Source: Myxococcota bacterium
GTDB lineage: Bacteria > Myxococcota_A > UBA9160 > PR03
NCBI GenBank assembly: GCA_028284525.1
Contig: JANQRO010000537.1
Location: forward strand, 1 to 32,596
Direction of reading: 5' to 3'
Length of the DNA: 32,596 nucleotides
Positions 19,986 through 27,065 of the stretch are shown in pieces. The notes under the pieces are model-generated. The model worked only from the letters and a program-made list of their open reading frames with translations. It searched no databases and was not told where the DNA came from. Numbering within the stretch: the first letter of the stretch is position 1; the number at the start of each line of letters is the position of its first letter. Position numbers and translations under genes: made by a program.

Positions 19986-20499
19986 GCTCCCGCTCCTGAT
20001 CGTGCTCGTGACGACCGCGGCGGGCGCGCTGACGGTCAGGGACCTGATCTCCGCCGTGTTCATCCTCGGGTCGTACAGCTTTACGCTCGCCCTGGTCTGG
20101 GCGCTCCTCGGAGCGGTGGACGTCGCGTTCGTCGAAGCTGTCGTCGGAGCGGGTCTCGCGACGGTGTTCTTTCTGCTGACGCTCTTTCGCGCCTCGGTGA
20201 AAGACACGGAGATCCGCAGGCCCCCCGTGCCCGTGGTCGCGGTCGTGGGGCTGCCGCTTCTCGCGATCCTTCTCCTGTATGGCGCGGGCGACCTGCCCGC
20301 GTTCGGCGACCCGACCTCTCCGGCGAGCACCCACGTCTCGCCGACCTACCTGGAGAACAGCATCAGCGACACACGCACACCGAACGTCGTGACGTCGGTG
20401 CTGATGGACTACCGCGCGCTCGACACGCTCGTCGAGACGATCGTGATCTTTACGGCTGGCATCGCCTGTGCGTTGATTCTCAGGAACGACGACCAATGA
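19975..20499 (+). CDS. MrpA C-terminal domain protein (MbhD + MbhE-like, DUF4040)
   Basis: 174 residues from ATG 19975 after GGGAGG; the ORF-track start at 19948 is too early. The first half is MbhD/DUF4040: LTVRDLISAVFILGSYSFTL, VDVAFVEAVVGAGLATVFFL, with the conserved membrane Glu. The second half is MbhE-like: NVVTSVLMDYRALDTLVETI, matching the canonical 'N.VT.IL.DfRgfDTLgE.tV'. In bacterial Mrp these parts form the end of the giant MrpA; here they are a separate protein, as in archaeal Mrp and membrane-bound hydrogenases. They link the small subunits to the antiporter-like subunits. Overlaps mrpB by four bases. Confidence 0.88.
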   Translation: MTYELPLLIVLVTTAAGALTVRDLISAVFILGSYSFTLALVWALLGAVDVAFVEAVVGAGLATVFFLLTLFRASVKDTEIRRPPVPVVAVVGLPLLAILLLYGAGDLPAFGDPTSPASTHVSPTYLENSISDTRTPNVVTSVLMDYRALDTLVETIVIFTAGIACALILRNDDQ

Positions 20500-20957
20500 T
20501 TCAGCAGCACGAGAGTGTCATCGTACGCAGGGCGGGCCGGATCGTGATTCCGGTCGCGCAGCTCTTCGGTTTCTATGTGCTCGTGTTCGGACAGTACGGC
20601 CCGGGCGGTGGATTCGTCGGAGGCGTGATCCTGGCGGCCAGTCTGATCCTGGCGATCCTGGTGTTCGGCCTCGAGGCACCCGAGAGCAAGGCCGTGCCGA
20701 CGGTGCTCTATGCGGACGGCCTGGGGCTGTTGATCTTCGCGTTTGTCGGCGGCCTGTGTCTGATCGGCGGTGGCCAGTTCCTGAACTACTCCGATCTCGA
20801 GGTTCCGGGTCTCGACGACGCGTCTCGCCGCTACCTCGGAATCCTGCTGACCCAGGTCGGTGTCGCCGTCGACGTCGCGACGACGGGAGTGTCGATCGCG
20901 GTCAGTCTGTCGTCCGACGACGACGAGCTCTCGGGGCCGGAGGAGCTCGATGATTGA
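20496..20957 (+). CDS. mrpB: MrpB/MnhB (MbhF-like) antiporter subunit
   Basis: 153 residues, four membrane helices, ATGA overlap with the gene before. The hallmark is RRAGRIVIPVAQLFGFYVLV followed by GQYGPGGGFVGGVILAAS; the usual 'GHxxPGGGF' has Gln33 in place of His. Then DGLGLLIFAFVGGL and ILLTQVGVAVDVATTGVSIA. The tail is acidic (SSDDDELSGPEELDD). It overlaps mrpC by eight bases. Confidence 0.93.
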   Translation: MIQQHESVIVRRAGRIVIPVAQLFGFYVLVFGQYGPGGGFVGGVILAASLILAILVFGLEAPESKAVPTVLYADGLGLLIFAFVGGLCLIGGGQFLNYSDLEVPGLDDASRRYLGILLTQVGVAVDVATTGVSIAVSLSSDDDELSGPEELDD

Positions 20958-21324
20958 CCTCGTCCAGGCGTGGCTCCAGCGGCCGAACTTCATCGTCTTC
21001 GTGATCCTCTTCCTGTCGGGTGTCTACATCATGACGATCCACCCGAACCTGGTGAAGAAGCTGGTCGGCCTCTACATCCTGCAGACCAGCGTCATCTTCT
21101 TTCTCGTCGCCTTCAGCGCAAAGGACGGAGCCACGGTCCCGGTGATCGACACCGAAGCGGCCGCGGGGGTGTTGACCTACGCGAACCCGCTCCCCCACGT
21201 GTTGACGGTCACGGCGATCGTGGTGCAGGTCGCGACGCTGGGGGTTTCGCTCGCGATCGTGTCGGCGATCTACCGGAGGTTCGGAAGCCTCGACGAGCAG
21301 GACGTGCTGGAGCGGGACGAGTGA
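20950..21324 (+). CDS. mrpC: MrpC/MnhC (MbhG-like, NuoK-related) antiporter subunit
   Basis: 124 residues from ATG 20950, which follows GGAGGAG; the ORF-track start at 20860 adds a shadow N-terminus. NuoK-like three-helix protein with SGVYIMTIHPNLVKKLVGLY, QTSVIFFLVAF and the typical NPLPHVLTVTAIVVQVATLG. It overlaps the mrpB end by eight bases and the mrpD start by four (GTGA). Confidence 0.93.
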   Translation: MIDLVQAWLQRPNFIVFVILFLSGVYIMTIHPNLVKKLVGLYILQTSVIFFLVAFSAKDGATVPVIDTEAAAGVLTYANPLPHVLTVTAIVVQVATLGVSLAIVSAIYRRFGSLDEQDVLERDE

Positions 21325-22772
21325 GCAGCCTGCCGATTCTCCTGTTCTTGGTCCCCTTCGCCGCCGCGGTCGTGATGCCGATGGCGACGGTGAAGCGGCG
21401 CTCGTGGTGCCAGCCGATCGCGACGAGCGCGCTCGTCCTGACGGTGCTGCTCGCGGTCGTCAACCTCGGCGTGGTGGCGACACACGGTACGATCGAATAC
21501 GCGCTCGGCGGTTGGGCCGCACCGATCGGAATCGCGTGGCTGGACGATCCCCTTGCGGCGATCGTCGTCCTCACCGTCAGCAGCGTCGCCCTGGTCTCTC
21601 TGATCTACGGCCGCGCGGTGGTGCCGGCGAAGCTCGACCGCAGCGCCCAGTACTACACGCTGGTCCTGGTGCTGATCTCGGGTCTCATCGGCATCGTGTT
21701 CTCCGCGGATCTCTTCAACGTGTTCGTGTTTCTCGAGGTCGCGGCGCTCGCCGGCTACGCCCTCGTCGCGGCGGGAGGTGGCAAGGCGCTGGTGTACGCA
21801 TTCCGCTATCTGCTGCTCGGATCCTTCGGCGCGACGTTGTACCTGCTGGGTGTCGGTCATCTCTACGCCGCGACCGGGACGCTCAACATGGCAGATCTCG
21901 CCACCCGACTGCCCGAGCTCATCACGTCGACCGCGGTGGTCGGTGGCTTCATGTTCATGTTCATCGGTCTGTCCATCAAGATGGCGCTGATTCCCCTTCA
22001 CGGGTGGCTGCCGGACGCGTACGAGAAGGCCCCCCAGGCGGTGGTTCCACTGCTCGCGTCGACCGTGACCAAGGTCGCCATCGTCGCCTGGGTGCGGATC
22101 GAGTACTCGCTGATCGCCCCGGGGGTCGAGGTCAGCCGGGTTCCGGTACTGATCGTCCTCGAAGAAATCGGGGTCATCGCCGCGCTCGTCGGCGGTGCGC
22201 TGGCGCTCAACCAGACCAACCTCAAGCGCATGTTCGCCTACGGTGGCATCAGTCATATCGGGTTGATCCTGATCGGCGCGAGTCTCGGAAACGCCACGGG
22301 ATTCGCAGGCGCGATGTTCTACCTCGTCAACGACGCGATCATGCAGGCGGCGCTCTTCATGATCGCCGGCGCGGTGTTGCACTACCACGGCGCCCACACG
22401 CTCGACGATCTTCGCGCCGTCCAGAGCCGTTCGGCGTGGCTCACCTTTGGTCTCGTCGTCGTCGCGATCTCGATGGTCGGTCTCCCGCCGACCGGAGGGT
22501 TCTTCGGGAAGTGGAACATCATCCTCGGGGCACTGGAGGCCGAGCACTACCTCGCCGCGTTCGCGGTCGTCGCGTCGACGCTGCTCACCCTGGCCTATTT
22601 CGTCAAGGTGTTCGCCGCCTGGTTTCACCAGCCGGCGACGACGGAGACGGGAGAGCTCCAGATCTCGGCGCCCCTGGGGATCAGCGTCGGCGTCGTGACC
22701 GTGTCCCTCGTCGCGCTGGGGCTCTGGAGCGACCCCGTGTTTCAGTTCCTGTTCGACGCTTCGAGCCGGTGA
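21321..22772 (+). CDS. mrpD: MrpD (NuoN/MbhH-like) antiporter-type subunit
   Basis: 483 residues from GTG 21321 (overlap with mrpC stop); the ORF-track start at 20970 is inside mrpC. Proton_antipo_M family with about 14 membrane helices. The ion-path residues of complex I/Mrp antiporter subunits are present: Glu139 in VFLEVAALAGYAL, Lys220 in SIKMALIPLHGWLPDAYEKA (equivalent to Bacillus MrpD E137 and K219), Lys in NQTNLKRMFAYGGISHIG and Lys in GLPPTGGFFGKWN. It is therefore expected to move cations. Ends 18 bases before the NuoL-like gene. Confidence 0.93.
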   Translation: MSSLPILLFLVPFAAAVVMPMATVKRRSWCQPIATSALVLTVLLAVVNLGVVATHGTIEYALGGWAAPIGIAWLDDPLAAIVVLTVSSVALVSLIYGRAVVPAKLDRSAQYYTLVLVLISGLIGIVFSADLFNVFVFLEVAALAGYALVAAGGGKALVYAFRYLLLGSFGATLYLLGVGHLYAATGTLNMADLATRLPELITSTAVVGGFMFMFIGLSIKMALIPLHGWLPDAYEKAPQAVVPLLASTVTKVAIVAWVRIEYSLIAPGVEVSRVPVLIVLEEIGVIAALVGGALALNQTNLKRMFAYGGISHIGLILIGASLGNATGFAGAMFYLVNDAIMQAALFMIAGAVLHYHGAHTLDDLRAVQSRSAWLTFGLVVVAISMVGLPPTGGFFGKWNIILGALEAEHYLAAFAVVASTLLTLAYFVKVFAAWFHQPATTETGELQISAPLGISVGVVTVSLVALGLWSDPVFQFLFDASSR

Positions 22773-22790
22773 GAGGCTAGGTCGAGAGCA

Positions 22791-24815
22791 TTGTCGTACT
22801 ACACGCTGATACCGCTGCTTCCGCTCGCCGCAGCCGCGACCCTCGCGCTCTTCGGCCGTCGACTCGAGGGGGTCGGCCAGCGGATCGTGGTTCCCGCGGT
22901 TGCCGGGTCGTTCTTGCTGTCGATCGCGGCGTTTCTCGAGGTGTCGGCCACGGGTCCGATCGAGGTCGAGCTGTACCGCCTCCTCGCGGTCGGCTGGCTC
23001 GTCGTCGACGTCGGCTTCTTTCTCGACCCGTTGACGGTCCTGATCCTGCTTCTCGTCACGGGGGTGAGCACCGTCGTCCAGATCTACTCCTCGCGGTACA
23101 TGGTCGGCGACGCACGGCACAGCCGCTTCTTTGCCGTGACGGCGCTGTTCACGGGCGCGATGACCGTTCTCGTCATGAGTAGCAATCTGCTGGTGACGCT
23201 CATCTTCTGGGAGGTGATGGGCATTTGTTCCTACCTCCTGATCTCGCACTACGCCGCGCGTCCGTCGGCGGGTCGCGCCGCCACACGGGTCTTTTTGATC
23301 AACTCGGTCGCCGACGTCGGCCTGAGCTTCGGCGTCATCTTGACCTTTTTGAGCTTCGGGACCCTGGATATCCCCGATATCCTCGCGAGCGTGCGCGCCG
23401 GGATGGAGGTGCCCGCCGCGACCGTGACCGCACTGACGCTCTGTCTCTTCGCGGGGGCCGTGGGCAAGTCGGCGCAAATGCCGGCGCACGTGTGGCTGCC
23501 CTTTGCGATGGAGGCGCCGACGCCCGTCTCGGCGCTGATCCACGCGGCGACGATGGTGAACGCCGGTCCCTTCCTTCTGGTGCGGTTGAGCCCCGTGATC
23601 GCACTCTCCAGTACCACCATGACGGTGATCGCCACCGTGGGGGCGGTCACCGCGTTGTTCGCCGCGGTGGTCTCGCTCACACAGACCGACGTCAAACGGA
23701 CGCTCGCCTACTCCACGATCAGCCAGCTCGGCTTCATGACCTTTCTGTGCGGAGTCGGGGCCTTCGTGGCCGCGATCTTCCATCTGATCGCCCACGGCTT
23801 CTTCAAGGGCTACCTGTTCCTGTCGACGGGCAACACGCTCGCGGAGACCCACCGGCGCTTCGAGCTGGAGACCACGGCCCCCGCTCGTGCGTCGAGCGGT
23901 CTGTTTGCGGGGGCGTTCATCCTGGCTGCCCTGCCGCCGCTCGTGATCTTCTCGGGCGCCTACCAACAGCTCTGGCGATCGCAGAGCTTCTCCGCCGCGG
24001 GCGTCGCGCTCTGGATTGTCGGGCTGGGCACGGTCTTCTTTACCGCCATGTACGTGTTCGAGGGTATCCGGACGGTGTTCCGCGAGGGGCCGCCGGGAAC
24101 GGACGACGGCGCAACACGTGTGGCACCCGGCTTCGTGTCCTGGCGGCACATCGCCCTGGTGCTCGCGATGACCGCCGTCGCGATCGCGGTGCTCCTCGCG
24201 ACGTGGGGCTGGTTCGCGGCGTTTCTGGCGCCGGCGGTCGCCACCGCCGGGGGGGTCGCGCCCGCGCCGCCGCTCGAGTGGTCGGCTTGGATGCTGGTCC
24301 CGATCGCCGTCGCGGCGTGCGGTTGCGCAGTGTCGGCGTCGCGGCACGCGCGGGCCGGCGCCCCGAGCGCGACGCCGTGGCAAAAGCGTCTCTACGTCTA
24401 CTTTCTGAACAAGGGCTATTTCGACGAGATCTACGACGTCGCGATCGTCCGACCGCTCCTCGCGGCCTCGCATTGGCTGTGGCAACGGATCGACCGCGGG
24501 GTCATCGATCGCGCGGTGCTTTCGTCCGGCCCGGCGACGATCGCCGTGGCCACCTGGCTGTGGCGCAGGATCGATCAGCTCATCATCGACCGCGTCGTGG
24601 TGTCGGTCGGGTCCGCGAGCATCGGGGCGGCGCGCGAGCTCGGGAAACGGGTCGACACCGCGGGAATCGAGCGAACGGTCGAGCGGATCGGTCAGGGGGT
24701 GGACGCGTCGAGTCGGGTGGCCAGGCGCTACGAGCCCAACACGCTGCAGCACCACCTTCTGGTGGTGGTCATTCTGCTCGTGCTCGCGTTGGGCTTCTTC
24801 TACAGCATTGCATAG
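22791..24815 (+). CDS. NuoL-like / MrpA N-terminal-like antiporter subunit (DabB equivalent) with unusual C-terminus
   Basis: 674 residues from TTG 22791. NuoL family: FFLDPLTVLILLLVTGVS, Glu141 in FWEVMGICSYLLI, Lys226 in GAVGKSAQMPAHVWLPFAME, APTPVSALIHAATMV, Lys302 in TQTDVKRTLAYSTISQLGF, His335 and Lys339 in HLIAHGFFKGYLFL. The TM12 site that normally reads SKD (E. coli K399, D400) reads SGA (Gly389, Ala390). After the last core helix comes NKGYFDEIYDVAIVRPLL, as in NuoL, then three 27-residue repeats (563-643) and a final helix VVVILLVLALGFFYSIA. NuoL-like proteins are the DabB partners of DabA, so this is the best candidate for direct DabA contact. Confidence 0.9.
   Translation: MSYYTLIPLLPLAAAATLALFGRRLEGVGQRIVVPAVAGSFLLSIAAFLEVSATGPIEVELYRLLAVGWLVVDVGFFLDPLTVLILLLVTGVSTVVQIYSSRYMVGDARHSRFFAVTALFTGAMTVLVMSSNLLVTLIFWEVMGICSYLLISHYAARPSAGRAATRVFLINSVADVGLSFGVILTFLSFGTLDIPDILASVRAGMEVPAATVTALTLCLFAGAVGKSAQMPAHVWLPFAMEAPTPVSALIHAATMVNAGPFLLVRLSPVIALSSTTMTVIATVGAVTALFAAVVSLTQTDVKRTLAYSTISQLGFMTFLCGVGAFVAAIFHLIAHGFFKGYLFLSTGNTLAETHRRFELETTAPARASSGLFAGAFILAALPPLVIFSGAYQQLWRSQSFSAAGVALWIVGLGTVFFTAMYVFEGIRTVFREGPPGTDDGATRVAPGFVSWRHIALVLAMTAVAIAVLLATWGWFAAFLAPAVATAGGVAPAPPLEWSAWMLVPIAVAACGCAVSASRHARAGAPSATPWQKRLYVYFLNKGYFDEIYDVAIVRPLLAASHWLWQRIDRGVIDRAVLSSGPATIAVATWLWRRIDQLIIDRVVVSVGSASIGAARELGKRVDTAGIERTVERIGQGVDASSRVARRYEPNTLQHHLLVVVILLVLALGFFYSIA
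24477..24719 (+). repeat. Three 81-bp (27-aa) tandem repeats in the NuoL-like gene
   Basis: Consecutive units begin LWQRIDRGVIDRAV (residue 563), LWRRIDQLIIDRVV (590) and LGKRVDTAGIERTV (617). Each fits LxxR[IV]DxxxI[DE]RxV followed by a small-residue stretch, with exact 27-residue period. The third is the most diverged. Predicted amphipathic helices between the core domain and the last membrane helix. Confidence 0.85.
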
Positions 24816-24827
24816 GCAGACAACGAT

Positions 24828-26309
24828 ATGAGTGCACTATTCGAAGGTCACTTGCTGAGCTGGATGATCGCCGTGCCCGCTGTCGGCATCGCAGTGCTCG
24901 CGGTCGTGCCCGAGCGCGCGATCCGAATGTCGGCGCTCGTGGCGACGCTCGTGAATCTCGCGTTCGCGATCTACCTCTGGCGGGGGTTCGATCTCGCCGA
25001 GCGGGGTCTGCAGTTCGTCGAGCGGGTCGAGTGGATGCCGACCTTTGGGATTCAGTACGCCGTCGGAGTCGATGGGATCAGTATCCTCTTGGTGTTGCTC
25101 ACGACGCTTCTGTGCCCGTTGTGTGTTCTGGGCTCCTGGGAGGGGATTACGACGCGCTTGCGCGCGTACATGATGCTGATCCTGCTCGTCGAGGGCGCGA
25201 TGATCGTGGTCTTCACGGCCCTCGACGCGTTTCTGTTCTTCATGTTGTGGGAAGTCACGATGATTCCCATGTACTTCATGATCGTGCTGTGGGGCGGGCC
25301 CGAACGCTCGGCCGCGGGTCTCAAGTACGTGATCTACAGCCTGATCGGCAGTCTGCTGCTGCTCGTCGGTATCCTCGGGATGTCGCTACAGGCCGAGACC
25401 TTCGATATCCAAGCGCTCGCCGAGCACGCCTATTCCGAGAGCTCCCAGCGCTGGATCTTCGCGGCCCTCTTCCTCGGGTTCGCCATCAAGCTCCCGATGA
25501 TCCCGTTTCACACCTGGTTGCCCGACGCGCATTCCGAGGCACCCACCGCGGGCAGCGTGCTCCTCGCCGGAGTCCTGTTGAAGATGGGTGGCTACGGCAT
25601 GATCCGGTTCTGCCTCCCGATCTTCCCCGACGTCGCGATCCACTTCGCGCCGACCCTGTTGTGGCTGTCGGTCGCGGCGATCCTCTACGGGGGCTCGATG
25701 GCCCTGGCCCAGTCGGACCTCAAACGGCTGGTGGCGTACTCGTCGGTTTCGCATATGGGGTTCGTGACGCTCGGGATCTTCTCGTTCACGAGGGAGGGGA
25801 TCGAGGGCGCGATCTTGCAGATGGGCACCCACGGCATCACGACCGGCGCGCTGTTTCTCATCGTCGGCCAGCTCTACGACCGAACCCACAGTCGCGCGAT
25901 GGCCGACTACGGAGGACTCCACCAACGGATGCCGCGCTTTGTGGCGATCCTGAGTCTGTTCGCGGTCGCCTCGTTCGGGCTTCCCGCGACGTCGAACTTC
26001 ATCGGGGAGTTTCTGATCCTGGTCGGTGTGTCGTACGAGAGCTTTGTGTTGGTCGTGCTCGCGATGGGGGGCATCGTGCTCGGCGCCGCCTACATGTTGT
26101 GGATGCTGCAACGCGTGGCGCTCGGACAGCCCCGGACCGAGGCCGCGCGCCAGATCGAGGACATCAATCTCCGAGAAGTGATCACCGTCGCACCGCTCGC
26201 GATCGCGGTCCTCGCGATCGGTCTCTACCCGGGGCCGATGCTCGAGACGATGGACGCGAGCGTGTCGTACGTCGTCGAGCGCATCGCGCTCGTGAAGTCC
26301 ACGCCCTAG
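24828..26309 (+). CDS. NuoM-like antiporter-type subunit
   Basis: 493 residues from ATG 24828, 12 bases after the NuoL-like stop. NuoM/MrpD family with about 14 helices: VGVDGISILLVLLTTLL, Glu142 in FMLWEVTMIPMYFMI, Lys221 in FAIKLPMIPFHTWLPDAHSE, GVLLKMGGYGMIRF, SDLKRLVAYSSVSHMGFV and Glu394 in ATSNFIGEFLILVG (position of NuoM E407). All main proton-path residues are thus kept, unlike the NuoL-like neighbour. Third antiporter-type subunit and last gene of the operon; it ends convergent with the DUF2490 gene. In cyanobacterial CO2-uptake NDH-1 the NdhF3/NdhD3 pair (NuoL/NuoM type) plays a comparable role. Confidence 0.92.
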   Translation: MSALFEGHLLSWMIAVPAVGIAVLAVVPERAIRMSALVATLVNLAFAIYLWRGFDLAERGLQFVERVEWMPTFGIQYAVGVDGISILLVLLTTLLCPLCVLGSWEGITTRLRAYMMLILLVEGAMIVVFTALDAFLFFMLWEVTMIPMYFMIVLWGGPERSAAGLKYVIYSLIGSLLLLVGILGMSLQAETFDIQALAEHAYSESSQRWIFAALFLGFAIKLPMIPFHTWLPDAHSEAPTAGSVLLAGVLLKMGGYGMIRFCLPIFPDVAIHFAPTLLWLSVAAILYGGSMALAQSDLKRLVAYSSVSHMGFVTLGIFSFTREGIEGAILQMGTHGITTGALFLIVGQLYDRTHSRAMADYGGLHQRMPRFVAILSLFAVASFGLPATSNFIGEFLILVGVSYESFVLVVLAMGGIVLGAAYMLWMLQRVALGQPRTEAARQIEDINLREVITVAPLAIAVLAIGLYPGPMLETMDASVSYVVERIALVKSTP

Positions 26310-26343
26310 GGGGCGCCGCGCCACGCGCTCGCGTCTCGACCCG

Positions 26344-27039
26344 CTAGAACGAGAGCAGGAGCGAGAGCGAGAAGATGTGGTTCATCGCGTCGGTGCCACG
26401 GCGGTTGATGAGCTGGTTCAGGTACCCGGACTCGAGGGTGATCTTCCGCTCCGCGTCGAGCGCCACACCCAGACCGGCGAAGGCGCGGTTCTGACCGAAG
26501 CCCGCCCGCGCCCCCCAGTCGGTATCGTTGAGCGGGAGGAACAACTCGTTCCACGCGCGGAGGGTCCATCGCGACCCCGGCGCGATCGGCCGCACGACAC
26601 GCAGAAACTGGCGGTAGCGCCAGCCCGTATCGTCGCCGTCTTCGAGCCAGCGCTGCTCGAGACGCGAGCGGACGAAGAGGTCGTACTGCTTTCGCTCCCC
26701 GAGCTTGATGCTCCAGGTGAACTGCTGCCACAGCCGGTGCTCGTCGGTGTTCGACCCGGAGGGCGGATCGGTATGGATCCACCCATAGCCGAGCCAGACC
26801 GTCGCGCCTTTCCCCAGGTGGTAGCCGACCCCCGGTCGCACGATGCTGGTGTCGAAGCCGTCGGAGTCCTCGAAGGTGCGGAAGTGGTTGTCGAGCCACC
26901 AGCGCCAACGCGATTCCGGGGCGTCGGCGAGTCGCCCCGTTCCCGCGATGGAGAACCAGGCGCCGAAGTCCTGGTCGTGCGCGTCCGCGGTGCCGGCCAA
27001 CAGGACCGCGAGAACGAGGGATCCGAGGGCCCGGTTCAT
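26344..27039 (-). CDS. DUF2490 family outer-membrane protein
   Basis: 231 residues from ATG 27039; the longer ORF from 27519 runs through ridA in another frame. A signal peptide (ALGSLVLAVLLAGTADAH) leads into a beta-rich protein with the DUF2490 pattern: RPGVGYHLGKGATVWLGYGW, EHRLWQQFTW, FVRSRLEQRWLE, RYRQFLRVVRPI, NELFLPLND, QNRAFAGLGVALD, SGYLNQLI and a C-terminal NHIFSLSLLLSF ending in Phe, as expected for a barrel inserted by the Bam machinery. Function unknown. A -10-like TAGGAT overlaps the ridA stop just upstream, so it may have its own promoter besides read-through from ridA. Confidence 0.85.
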   Translation of the reverse strand: MNRALGSLVLAVLLAGTADAHDQDFGAWFSIAGTGRLADAPESRWRWWLDNHFRTFEDSDGFDTSIVRPGVGYHLGKGATVWLGYGWIHTDPPSGSNTDEHRLWQQFTWSIKLGERKQYDLFVRSRLEQRWLEDGDDTGWRYRQFLRVVRPIAPGSRWTLRAWNELFLPLNDTDWGARAGFGQNRAFAGLGVALDAERKITLESGYLNQLINRRGTDAMNHIFSLSLLLSF

Positions 27040-27059
27040 CGCACAGATCAACGCATGCG

Positions 27060-27065
27060 ATCCTA
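27060..27065 (-). promoter_or_regulatory. Candidate -10 box of the DUF2490 gene, overlapping the ridA stop codon
   Basis: On the minus strand GCTAGGATCGC contains TAGGAT; its TAG is the ridA stop codon. It lies 20 bases before ATG 27039, so the leader would be about 14 bases. Confidence 0.35.

Noticed and set aside
21270-24755. 1161-aa minus-strand ORF opposite mrpD and the NuoL-like gene
   Set aside because: Composition dominated by Arg, Asp, Glu, His and Gln, as expected for the antisense of GC-rich membrane-protein genes.
14416-26309. Reading the operon as respiratory complex I or a membrane-bound hydrogenase
   Set aside because: No NuoH/MbhM, quinone-site, NiFe, Fe-S or flavin subunit; the only soluble catalytic protein is DabA.
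23225-26347. 1040-aa plus-strand ORF across the NuoL-like and NuoM-like genes
   Set aside because: Arg-rich alternative frame; the membrane-protein frames carry conserved complex I motifs.
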